Numbered from the stretch's first letter, positions 1-6,447 are shown. The stretch is DNA of 8,918 bases from Lachnospiraceae bacterium UBA7110 (GCA_002492295.1 DKYC01000085.1:158-9075); one strand, 5' to 3'. Program-made: numbers and translations. Notes: generated by a model not told the origin, from the sequence alone.

Positions 1-1
1 G

Positions 2-225
2 GAAATTCCGGAGATTTCAGAAGTGCCAGAGGAGTTGGAAATTCCGGAAACAGTGGAAACACCGGAAGAGCCGGGAACCCCGGAGATAATGGAGAAACCG
101 GAAGAGCCGGGAATCACGGAAACAGCGGAAATTCCGGAAATAATGGAGGAACCGGAAGAGCTGGAAATCCTGGAAATGTTAGAAGTGCCGGAAGGACTGG
201 AAATCCCGGAACTGTCAGAAATGTC
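2..225 (+). repeat. Degenerate in-frame Pro-Glu coding repeat
   Basis: Units such as GAAATTCCGGAA and ACCGGAAGAG recur many times. ACCGGAAGAGCCGGGAA occurs perfectly at 61-77 and 97-113 (36 bp apart), and a shorter copy, ACCGGAAGAGCTGG, at 151-164 (54 bp further). Both offsets are multiples of three, so copy-number change would keep the reading frame. The encoded pattern is a run of PE/EIPE motifs. The array continues out of the window to the left, so its true length is not visible. Confidence 0.8.
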
Positions 226-1792
226 TGATGAATTAGGCGCGTCGGATGCATTAACAGAACCGGATATTTTAGAAACTGTAGAAATGCCGGATGCTGTGGA
301 ATCAGAAGAAATGCCTGGTGAACGCAATATTCCAGAACTTCCGGAAGTGTCTGATGCGTTGGAAGTTACAGATTTGCCGGAAACAGTTGCCGTGGAGCAG
401 ATACAGAATGAAACAGATGCTGACATAGGATTGGATATGGAAGATACCGGCAGTTTAGAGATACCCGAAATACCGGATGCAGACATTATGGAGAATGTGG
501 ATGATGAGCCGGATATTGGCGGACTGGAGATGGAGGAATCCTCTCCGTCGGAAATGGAGTTGGGAATGTCAGACGAATTAAATCTTGACGAATTGGATTT
601 GGATACACCGGGGTTAGACGCACCGGACACGGATGACGACTTGGGAATCCTTGACAGCATGGGTGATGACATTAAGGAGGACAGTGCGTCAGGAGTAGAT
701 GACGGACTTGACGATGTGTTAAGTATGCTTGACGATGACGCGGATCTGGCAGAAATTAATGATATATTGAAAAAGTCGGACAGTAATGAGCCAATTCAGG
801 ATGAAATGATGGATTTGCTGAATCAAATGGCTGATGATGAAGCGGCTTTGGTAAATGCCGGAGTAAAAAATATTGAGGAGGATGGAGGGGTTTCTATTCC
901 CGATATGCCGCCTGAGACGGAAAATAATGATGACAGTGAAGAACAGGAATCATCAAAAAAGAAGAAGGGCGGAGACGGTAAGAAAAAGCAGGGAGCCATT
1001 GGGAAGCTGTTTAATTTATTGACGGAGGAATTACCCGGACCGACAGAAGCAGATTACGCTGCAGAAGACGAGAAAAAGGCAGCGAAAAAACAGGAAGCGT
1101 TAACAAAAAAAGAGGAAGAAAAGCTTGCCAAAGAAGAAGCAAAACAGGCAAAGGCGGAAGAGAAGGAGGCAGCCAGGAAGGTAAAAGCAGAAGCTGCAGC
1201 GCAGAAAAAGAAAGAGAAAGATGAGGCAAAAGCGAAAAAGGCAGCGGCTAAGCAGGCAAAACAGGCGGCAGAGGCCATAAAAAGGGCAAAACGCATTCCA
1301 CCTAAAAAGATTGCGGCTGTGGCTGTGTTTGGCGCATCTGTATTTGGCGGTATCATTGTAGCAACAAACGTACTTTCTAATCAGGGATATATAAACGTTG
1401 CAAAAAAAGCTTTTTATGACGGAAATTATAAGGAGGTTTATCTTGCAACATATGGAATGAACCTCAAGGATTCTGACGAACTGATTAAGGAGAAGAGCAA
1501 AGTAATCCTAAAAATGCAGCGCTGGTATGATTCTTACCAGAATAATCTGAAACTTGGGCGCGAGAGGGAAGCGCTGGATGCTTTGATCAGGGGTATTGAG
1601 TCGTACGATTATATGAATGCCGAGGCGGAAGAGTACGGCGTGCTGAATGAGATTGACGCCATTAAGGAAACGATTCTTGGCGTTCTGGAGTCGGAATATG
1701 GGCTGAGTGAAGCGCAGGCAAGGGAGCTGTTAAATTATGAGGATGCGTTGGATTACACGATAGCACTCAATAATATTATAACAGGTAAATAA
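2..1792 (+). CDS. Large acidic repeat protein with single membrane span (5'-truncated)
   Basis: The gene is cut by the left edge: the frame is open from base 2, and the Pro-Glu repeat already runs before the first possible start (GTG at 23), so the real start lies outside. Of 596 visible residues, roughly the first 310 are extremely acidic, first as degenerate xPExxEIPE repeats and then as Asp/Glu-rich sequence. A short Lys patch follows, then about 85 residues of Lys/Ala/Glu helix-forming sequence (about 350-433). A hydrophobic span lies at about 437-458, followed by a 138-residue C-terminal domain with helical, TPR-like spacing of aromatic and Leu residues. The Lys/Arg block just before the span suggests a cytoplasmic N-terminus and an external C-terminus (positive-inside rule). 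I do not recognise a named family. Possible roles include an envelope scaffold or an organiser of a membrane-associated complex. The coding call is firm from length, codon-phased repeats and TAA stop; function is unknown. Confidence 0.85.
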   Translation, partial: EIPEISEVPEELEIPETVETPEEPGTPEIMEKPEEPGITETAEIPEIMEEPEELEILEMLEVPEGLEIPELSEMSDELGASDALTEPDILETVEMPDAVESEEMPGERNIPELPEVSDALEVTDLPETVAVEQIQNETDADIGLDMEDTGSLEIPEIPDADIMENVDDEPDIGGLEMEESSPSEMELGMSDELNLDELDLDTPGLDAPDTDDDLGILDSMGDDIKEDSASGVDDGLDDVLSMLDDDADLAEINDILKKSDSNEPIQDEMMDLLNQMADDEAALVNAGVKNIEEDGGVSIPDMPPETENNDDSEEQESSKKKKGGDGKKKQGAIGKLFNLLTEELPGPTEADYAAEDEKKAAKKQEALTKKEEEKLAKEEAKQAKAEEKEAARKVKAEAAAQKKKEKDEAKAKKAAAKQAKQAAEAIKRAKRIPPKKIAAVAVFGASVFGGIIVATNVLSNQGYINVAKKAFYDGNYKEVYLATYGMNLKDSDELIKEKSKVILKMQRWYDSYQNNLKLGREREALDALIRGIESYDYMNAEAEEYGVLNEIDAIKETILGVLESEYGLSEAQARELLNYEDALDYTIALNNIITGK

Positions 1793-1798
1793 GAGAGG

Positions 1799-1832
1799 GT
1801 GGGATTTGCACGGTTGTGCAGTCCCACGTTTT
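1799..1832 (+). terminator. Hairpin terminator after the acidic protein gene
   Basis: GTGGGA (1799-1804) pairs with TCCCAC (1822-1827), and inside it TGCAC (1807-1811) pairs with GTGCA (1816-1820) around a GGTT loop. A TTTT tract follows at 1829-1832. It begins 7 bp after the TAA stop of the preceding gene. The U tract is short, so termination may be partial. It ends only 23 bp before the hisH start, leaving no room for a separate promoter downstream, so hisH is either read through or transcribed from inside the preceding gene. Confidence 0.6.
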
Positions 1833-1855
1833 AGAAAGAACGAAAGGCTAAAGAT

Positions 1856-2461
1856 ATGGTAGCAGTAGTTGATTATGATGCGGGGAACATCAAAAGTGTT
1901 GAAAAGGCGTTGCTTGCACTTGGAGAGCCGGCAGTGATTACGCGGGACCGTGACATTGTATTAAAGGCTGACAGGATTATTCTGCCGGGAGTCGGGGCGT
2001 TTGGCGATGCGATGGGAAAGCTGCATGCTTATGGACTTGTGGAAGTAATAAAGGAGGCAGTCAGCAGAAAGATTCCTTTTTTAGGTGTCTGTTTGGGACT
2101 TCAGCTGTTATTTGAATCAAGTGAGGAAGCTTTGGATGTGGAAGGACTTGGCATTTTAAAGGGAAGGATTGTAAAAATTCCGGATGATAAGGGGATGAAA
2201 GTGCCGCAGATTGGCTGGAATAGTCTTAAGTTTCCCAATAAGGGCAGACTTTTTGAGGGGATTAGCGAGGATGCATATGTCTACTTTGTGCATTCCTATT
2301 ATCTGCAGGCGGATGATCCGGGGATTGTCACTGCTACAACGGAATATGCAGTGCGTATCCACGCAGCGGTTGAAAAAGGAAACGTGTTTGCATGTCAGTT
2401 TCATCCGGAAAAAAGTTCCGATGTGGGACTGCGGATATTAAAGAATTTTTTAAGGGTATAG
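1856..2461 (+). CDS. hisH: Imidazole glycerol phosphate synthase, glutaminase subunit HisH
   Basis: HisH is the class I glutamine amidotransferase that hydrolyses glutamine and passes ammonia to HisF, with which it forms the cytoplasmic IGP synthase of histidine synthesis. The 201 residues match the usual length. Visible marks are PGVGAFG (44-50) near the oxyanion strand, the nucleophile elbow GVCLGLQLL with Cys79, and the HPEKSSDVG segment giving His183 and Glu185 of the Cys-His-Glu triad. The ATG is preceded by AAAGG eight bases upstream, and the N-terminus VAVVDYDAGNI is the standard family start. hisF follows after a 147-bp spacer; hisA, which often sits between the two genes, is absent here. 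No catalytic residue is missing. Confidence 0.97.
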   Translation: MVAVVDYDAGNIKSVEKALLALGEPAVITRDRDIVLKADRIILPGVGAFGDAMGKLHAYGLVEVIKEAVSRKIPFLGVCLGLQLLFESSEEALDVEGLGILKGRIVKIPDDKGMKVPQIGWNSLKFPNKGRLFEGISEDAYVYFVHSYYLQADDPGIVTATTEYAVRIHAAVEKGNVFACQFHPEKSSDVGLRILKNFLRV

Positions 2462-2477
2462 AAAGCTGGAGGGTGGT

Positions 2478-2564
2478 GTGAAAAATAAATTTTTCACATA
2501 ACGAACGAAGTTCGTATTGCAAATATTGTGCTTGCGCTACATACATCAAAAAGCAAACGCTTTT
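2478..2564 (+). repeat. Cluster of three hairpins in the hisH-hisF spacer
   Basis: The spacer holds GTGAAAAA/TTTTTCAC (2478-2485 with 2490-2497, loop TAAA), ACGAAC/GTTCGT (2501-2506 with 2510-2515, loop GAA) and AAAAGC/GCTTTT (2549-2554 with 2559-2564, loop AAAC). All three stems are perfect. No reading frame with a credible ribosome binding site occupies it. It could be a small repetitive extragenic element, an mRNA processing or attenuation site that tunes hisF relative to hisH, or a decayed insertion. The stems are seen; the role is inference. Confidence 0.5.
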
Positions 2565-2608
2565 CGCTGTCAGGAATTCGCAGGCATTGGCAAGAATGGG
2601 GGTTTTAT

Positions 2609-3370
2609 ATGATTACAAAGAGAATTATTCCCTGCCTTGATGTCAATAACGGGCGTGTTGTGAAAGGCGTTAATTTTGTTAATCTGATTGATGCGGGTGA
2701 TCCTGTGGAAATTGCGGCGGCATATGACAGGGCGGGTGCTGATGAGGTTGTGTTCCTTGATATTACCGCGTCGTCCGATAATCGCGCGACAACAGTCGAT
2801 ATGGTGCGCAGGGTGGCAGAAAAGGTATTTATTCCGTTTACGGTCGGCGGCGGTATCCGGACGGTTGATGATTTTAAAGCGATTTTGCGCGAGGGTGCTG
2901 ACAAGGTTTCGGTGAATAGTGCCGCGATTATGAACCCGTCGCTTATCAGTGAGGCGGCGGACAAGTTTGGAAGCCAGTGCGTGGTTGTGGCGATTGACGC
3001 AAAACGGCGTGCTGACGGGAGCGGCTGGAATATTTATAAAAACGGCGGACGTGTTGATATGGGGATTGATGCCGTGGAGTGGGCAATGAAAGCGGACCGG
3101 CTCGGAGCAGGCGAACTTCTCATTACAAGTATGGACTGCGACGGTACAAAGAACGGGTATGACATTGCGCTTACGCGGACAATATCCGAAAATGTGGCCA
3201 TTCCGGTGATTGCATCGGGAGGTGCGGGAAAACGGGAACATTTTTATGATGCATTTGATGCCGGAAAGGCAGATGCGGCGCTTGCGGCATCGCTGTTTCA
3301 TTTTAAGGAGCTGGAAATCAGGGAAGTAAAGCGGTATCTGAAGGACAGGGGTGTTTCCGTGAGACTTTAA
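2609..3370 (+). CDS. hisF: Imidazole glycerol phosphate synthase, cyclase subunit HisF
   Basis: HisF uses ammonia from HisH to convert PRFAR into imidazole glycerol phosphate and AICAR; the AICAR returns to purine synthesis. At 253 residues it is full length. The (beta/alpha)8-barrel marks are all visible: IIPCLDVNNGRVVKG with catalytic Asp11, TVGGGIR (78-84), AIDAK with catalytic Asp130, and the second phosphate site ASGGAG (202-207). The frame is open further upstream to a GTG at 2528, but those 27 codons read through the hairpin spacer and match nothing in the family. The ATG at 2609 has GGGGG six bases upstream and gives the standard MITKRIIPCLDV start. Together with hisH it encodes the complete enzyme; ung follows 28 bp later. 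Confidence 0.97.
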   Translation: MITKRIIPCLDVNNGRVVKGVNFVNLIDAGDPVEIAAAYDRAGADEVVFLDITASSDNRATTVDMVRRVAEKVFIPFTVGGGIRTVDDFKAILREGADKVSVNSAAIMNPSLISEAADKFGSQCVVVAIDAKRRADGSGWNIYKNGGRVDMGIDAVEWAMKADRLGAGELLITSMDCDGTKNGYDIALTRTISENVAIPVIASGGAGKREHFYDAFDAGKADAALAASLFHFKELEIREVKRYLKDRGVSVRL

Positions 3371-3398
3371 ACTGCAGAAGAAAGGGTGGAGAAACAGT

Positions 3399-4076
3399 AT
3401 GGCAATGATAGAAAATGATTGGCTGGATTCCATTCGGGGAGAGTTTGGGAAGCCATATTATAAGGATTTGTTTACCTTTGTGAAGGATGAATACAGCAGG
3501 GCAGTCATTTACCCGCCTGCGGATGACATTTTTAATGCGTTTCACTATACGCCGTTGAGCAAGGTTAAGGTCCTGCTTTTGGGACAGGACCCGTATCACA
3601 ATGTAAATCAGGCGCATGGTCTTAGCTTTTCCGTGCTTCCAAGCCAGCCTGAAATACCGCCGTCCCTGCAAAACATCTATAAAGAGCTGCAGGATGATTT
3701 GGGCTGTTACATACCAAATAACGGTTATCTGAAAAAGTGGGCGGATCAGGGGGTGCTTCTCCTGAATACGGTTTTAACGGTGCGTGCCCACCAGGCAAAT
3801 TCACATCAGGGACATGGATGGGAGCAGTTTACGGATGCCGTGATACAGGCAGTGAATGCGCAGGAGAGACCGATTGTGTATTTTCTGTGGGGAAGACCTG
3901 CACAGAACAAGGCCTCCATGCTTACAAACCCAAAGCATTTGATACTCAAAGCGCCGCACCCGAGTCCTTTGTCGGCATACCGCGGTTTTTTCGGGTGTAA
4001 GCATTTCAGTCAGGCGAATGCATTTTTGGAGTCCAATGGAGTCGAACCGATTGACTGGCAGATTGAGAATATATAA
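3399..4076 (+). CDS. ung: Uracil-DNA glycosylase, family 1
   Basis: Ung removes uracil from DNA after cytosine deamination or dUMP misincorporation, starting base excision repair. The 225-residue protein has the family 1 signatures in order: GQDPYH (62-67) with the water-activating Asp64, LLLNTVLTVR (120-129) with the uracil-reading Asn, VYFLWG, and the DNA-intercalation loop HPSPLSAYRGFF with His187. The ATG at 3399 is preceded by GGTGGAG eight bases upstream. The gene lies 28 bp after hisF and 41 bp before xpt with no terminator seen, so cotranscription is likely. No residue needed for activity is missing. Confidence 0.97.
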   Translation: MAMIENDWLDSIRGEFGKPYYKDLFTFVKDEYSRAVIYPPADDIFNAFHYTPLSKVKVLLLGQDPYHNVNQAHGLSFSVLPSQPEIPPSLQNIYKELQDDLGCYIPNNGYLKKWADQGVLLLNTVLTVRAHQANSHQGHGWEQFTDAVIQAVNAQERPIVYFLWGRPAQNKASMLTNPKHLILKAPHPSPLSAYRGFFGCKHFSQANAFLESNGVEPIDWQIENI

Positions 4077-4117
4077 GATTGTCCGCAGTTCACAGGATGA
4101 GAGGAATGTGATGATAA

Positions 4118-4693
4118 ATGAAACTTTTGGAGGAACGGATTTTAAAGGATGCGGCAGTAAGGGCAGGGAATGTGCTTAAGGTGGACAGCTTTTTGAACCA
4201 TCAGATGGATGTCAGGCTTTTTCGTGAGATGGCAATGGAGTGGAAGAGACGTTTTTCCGATAAGCACATTAATAAAATTTTAACAGTAGAGGCAAGCGGA
4301 ATTGGCATTGCGGCAATCGCGGCGGAAGTATTTGACGTTCCTGTTGTGTTCGCAAAAAAGGCCAAGAGCATTAACCTGGACAGTGATAATTACAGTACGA
4401 AAATACAGTCCTATACGCATGTTAATATGTATGATGTGATTGTCTCAAAAAAGTTCTTAACGAGGGAAGATCATGTGCTGATTATTGATGATTTTCTTGC
4501 AAATGGATGTGCGCTGATGGGGCTTTTGGAGCTGACGGATAAGGCAGGGGCTGTCGTTGAAGGGATTGGAATTGCAATAGAGAAGGGATTCCCAAAAGGC
4601 GGAAAGGAAATCAGGGCAAGGGGAATCCAACTGGAATCGCTTGCAATTGTGGAATCAATGGATCCGGCGACAGGGAAAATCGTGTTCCGGTAG
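4118..4693 (+). CDS. xpt: Xanthine phosphoribosyltransferase
   Basis: Xpt salvages xanthine by joining it to PRPP to form XMP. The 191 residues fit the Bacillus-type Xpt length of about 194. Visible family marks are VLKVDSFLNHQ (19-29), PVVFAKKAKS (75-84), the PRPP loop VLIIDDFLANGCA (120-132) and the GIGIAIEKGF segment (149-158). Cys131 replaces the Gln usual in Bacillus. The ATG is fixed by an in-frame TAA immediately before it (4115-4117); AGAGGA sits 12 bases upstream, a rather long spacing. Unlike many Firmicute xpt genes it has no guanine riboswitch: only 41 bp separate it from ung, too short for the aptamer. pbuX, its common partner, is not present. Confidence 0.93.
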   Translation: MKLLEERILKDAAVRAGNVLKVDSFLNHQMDVRLFREMAMEWKRRFSDKHINKILTVEASGIGIAAIAAEVFDVPVVFAKKAKSINLDSDNYSTKIQSYTHVNMYDVIVSKKFLTREDHVLIIDDFLANGCALMGLLELTDKAGAVVEGIGIAIEKGFPKGGKEIRARGIQLESLAIVESMDPATGKIVFR

Positions 4694-4734
4694 TCATTTT
4701 ATGTCATCTTATGGTCAAATGGTGCACAGGGTAT

Positions 4735-4761
4735 TAAAAAATGAATATTTTATCCGAAATA
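4735..4761 (+). promoter_or_regulatory. Candidate sigma-28 (SigD/FliA-type) promoter
   Basis: TAAA (4735-4738), then 15 bases, then CCGAAATA (4754-4761) resembles the flagellar sigma consensus TAAA-N14-16-CCGATAT, with one mismatch in the -10 core. Start of transcription would fall near 4768-4770, leaving a leader of about 65 bases before the ATG at 4834. The downstream protein is flagellar-like, which fits the assignment. The call rests on motif matching only. Confidence 0.5.
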
Positions 4762-4775
4762 AATAGTGTAAACAA
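4747..4775 (-). promoter_or_regulatory. Possible sigma-A promoter on the opposite strand inside the inverted repeat
   Basis: Read on the - strand, TTGTTT (4770-4775) and TAAAAT (4747-4752) are 17 bases apart. In the present orientation it points back into the 3' end of xpt; if the segment inverted it would point at the flagellar-like gene. The -35 match is only partial in this A/T-rich DNA, so chance is possible. Confidence 0.25.
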
Positions 4776-4833
4776 GTTGTTACTTAAGTTAAGGGATTTG
4801 AGTATAAGATGACAAAAACAGGAGGAACCGACA

Positions 4834-5499
4834 ATGAGAATTACAACACAAATGTTAAATGAAACCGCAAGAAAGGCAGGCATCCCTGTCAATAATTCAT
4901 CACTATTAAACTATATCAATAAAAAGGACAATACTTCTTTGTTAGACAGTCTGCAAAGCAACGCGGCACAGAAATCGGATGCGGCGAAGAAGAAGTCTTA
5001 TGAGAAACTTGATAATGCGGCAGACGCGCTGGAGGAAGCAGCAAAGGCACTTATCAGCGACAAGGACGACGGTCTTTTTGCAAAAGCAAAAGAGAGCGGC
5101 AGTACAGAGGATGTTCTCAAAGCGGTAAAGATATTGATTGAGAAGTACAACGAAACGAGAAAGCAGCTTGACAATAACCCGTCAAACGTGAACATGTATT
5201 ATAATCAGATGTTAAAATCGGTTGCTTCCAAAAATAGTGAGGAATTAGGTAAACTGGGTGTTACTGTAGGGAAGGATGGAAGCATATCGGTAGATGAAGA
5301 CCGGTTAAAGGATGCGAATCTGGAAGATTTGGAGTCCATGTTTGGCGCAAAGAGCGAGTTTGTCCAGAAGCTGCAGTTTTTATCGTCAAATGTATCGGAC
5401 AGTGTGGCAGCCGAGCTGGAAAGCATGGGAATGCAGTACGGTCAGGATGCAAATTCGTTCTCTTCTTTTATCAACAATAAATATAATTTGTGGGGCTGA
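4834..5499 (+). CDS. FliD C-terminal-like flagellar axial-type protein
   Basis: The 221-residue, predominantly helical protein has no cysteine, as is typical of flagellar axial proteins. It starts MRITTQMLN, like the amino terminus of FlgL and flagellins. The segment from about 93 (EDVLKAVKILIEKYNETRKQL) through LGVTVGKDGSISVDEDRL (141-158) to MFG (169-171) follows the pattern of the FliD cap C-terminal region: a helix with a YN motif, then LGI-x-DG-x-LSLDE-KL, then a loop with FG. The FliD N-terminal half and middle domains are absent, and there is no signal peptide or membrane span. It may be a small protein exported by the flagellar machinery, a cap-like or hook-associated accessory. AGGAGGA (4820-4826) lies seven bases before the ATG. 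Homology is judged by eye, and no other flagellar gene is in the window. Confidence 0.7.
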   Translation: MRITTQMLNETARKAGIPVNNSSLLNYINKKDNTSLLDSLQSNAAQKSDAAKKKSYEKLDNAADALEEAAKALISDKDDGLFAKAKESGSTEDVLKAVKILIEKYNETRKQLDNNPSNVNMYYNQMLKSVASKNSEELGKLGVTVGKDGSISVDEDRLKDANLEDLESMFGAKSEFVQKLQFLSSNVSDSVAAELESMGMQYGQDANSFSSFINNKYNLWG

Positions 5500-5529
5500 T
5501 AAATTTTTCTTATCGTTCCTATACATGAA

Positions 5530-5567
5530 AAAACTGACAGTCGTGTCACAAAACGACTGTCAGTTTT
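5530..5567. terminator. Strong bidirectional rho-independent terminator
   Basis: A perfect 14-bp stem pairs 5530-5543 with 5554-5567 (core CTGACAGTCG/CGACTGTCAG) around a 10-base loop. The stem ends in T4 on the + strand and T6 on the - strand. It sits between the flagellar-like gene (+) and kduD (-), which converge here, so it can end both transcripts. Confidence 0.9.
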
Positions 5568-5598
5568 CACGTATTTATGTATGCGGACTGAAAAAGCT

Positions 5599-6366
5599 TT
5601 AGCGTGCCAGCCATCCGCCGTCAACGGCGAGCGTAAATCCGTGAACATAAGAGGATGCCTCAGATGCAAGGAAAATGGCAGCGCCTGCGATATCTTCGGG
5701 CGTTCCCCAACGACCGGCAGGAATCCGCCCAAGGATTTCCTCACTTCGCTGTTCGTCCTTTCTGAGATTTTCCGTATTGTTTGTTTCCATGTATCCCGGA
5801 GCAATGGCGTTTACGTTGATATGATGTTTTGACCATTCGTTGGCAAGTTCCCTTGTAAGACCGATAATCGCGCTTTTGCTGGCGGTGTATGCCGGTACGC
5901 GGATTCCGCCCTGATAGCTCAGCATGGATGCGATGTTAATAATCTTACCGCCCCGATTGTCTTTCAGCCAGCCTTTGGCAAATGCCTGGGAGAGAAAGAA
6001 CACCATTTTTTCGTTGATGTTAATAACGGAATCCCAATCCTCAACAGAGACATCCACGGCATCGCACCGCTTGATAATTCCTGCATTGTTTACGAGGATA
6101 TCCACACGTCCATAAGCCTTTTGCGCCTGTTCAACAATTTGGGGAATAACAGAGATATCTGATAAATCGGCGATAATCTCCTGAAAGCTTCCGCCAATAT
6201 CGGCAATTTTGCCAGCAGTATCCTCACAGCTTCGCCTTGCCACTCCGATTACATTTGCACCCGCTTTTGCATAGGCGACGCAGATTCCCTGTCCCAAACC
6301 GGTATTAGCGCCTGTTACGAGAGCAGTTTTTCCTTCCAGTGAAAACATATTTAAATCTGGTGTCAT
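5599..6366 (-). CDS. kduD: 2-dehydro-3-deoxy-D-gluconate 5-dehydrogenase (KduD-type SDR)
   Basis: This is a classical short-chain dehydrogenase. KduD interconverts 3-deoxy-D-glycero-2,5-hexodiulosonate and 2-keto-3-deoxygluconate using NAD(H), linking unsaturated uronates from pectin or glycosaminoglycans to the KDG pathway. Counting from the longest start (259 residues), it shows the cofactor loop TGANTGLGQG from residue 22, NNAG (97-100), and the catalytic Asn122, Ser151, Tyr164 and Lys168 (YTASK). The FSLEGK start and the VDGGWLAR terminus are specific to KduD within the family. An ATG at 6378 is possible but lies directly on the AGAAAGGA ribosome binding site; the ATG at 6366 gives 12-base spacing and 255 residues, close to E. 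coli KduD (253), so I chose it. It has its own promoter; kduI, KDG kinase and aldolase genes are not in view. Confidence 0.9.
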   Translation of the reverse strand: MTPDLNMFSLEGKTALVTGANTGLGQGICVAYAKAGANVIGVARRSCEDTAGKIADIGGSFQEIIADLSDISVIPQIVEQAQKAYGRVDILVNNAGIIKRCDAVDVSVEDWDSVININEKMVFFLSQAFAKGWLKDNRGGKIINIASMLSYQGGIRVPAYTASKSAIIGLTRELANEWSKHHINVNAIAPGYMETNNTENLRKDEQRSEEILGRIPAGRWGTPEDIAGAAIFLASEASSYVHGFTLAVDGGWLAR

Positions 6367-6418
6367 AAGTATATCCATTCCTTTCTGTATTGTGTTTACA
6401 TATTTAATTCATATTATC

Positions 6419-6447
6419 ATTATAACGGTAAAAACCCGATAAGACAA
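6419..6447 (-). promoter_or_regulatory. Sigma-A promoter of kduD
   Basis: On the - strand, TTGTCT (6442-6447) and a perfect TATAAT (6419-6424) are separated by 17 bases, with an A/T-rich leader of about 45 bases before the kduD start. This is the best sigma-A match in the window and suggests kduD is transcribed on its own rather than only by readthrough from the importer. Confidence 0.65.

Larger units (their letters stand above)
4698..4818. repeat. Long inverted repeat framing a promoter (possible invertible switch)
   Basis: The arm at 4698-4720 and the reverse complement of 4796-4818 match at 20 of 23 positions. The core TGTCATCTTAT (4702-4712) is repeated perfectly as ATAAGATGACA (4804-4814), and TCAAAT (4715-4720) as ATTTGA (4796-4801). 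The three mismatches are 4701/4815, 4713/4803 and 4714/4802. The 75 bp between the arms contain a sigma-28-like promoter pointing right. The right arm ends just before the ribosome binding site (4820-4826) of the downstream gene; the left arm begins 5 bp after the xpt stop. The repeat itself is seen directly. Reading it as a site-specific inversion element is inference; a large RNA hairpin or paired operator sites are alternatives. Confidence 0.85.

Noticed and set aside
1011..1356. Open frames on the - strand opposite the Lys/Ala-rich region
   Set aside because: They are the antisense of a low-complexity AAA/GCA/GAA codon run; the Phe/Ala/Ser-rich products are an artefact of that composition, and the + strand frame is continuous through them.
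2470..2484. T-box-like AGGGTGG near the hisH-hisF spacer
   Set aside because: It diverges from AGGGTGGTACCGCG after a few bases, and there is no room for a specifier stem before it.
2528..2608. N-terminal extension of HisF from a GTG
   Set aside because: The 27 extra codons translate the hairpin spacer and match no HisF; the ATG at 2609 has a ribosome binding site and gives the exact family start.
6385..6405. Possible CcpA cre site (TGTAAACACAATACA on the - strand) in the kduD leader
   Set aside because: It lacks the central CG of the cre consensus, so the match is no better than chance in A/T-rich DNA.
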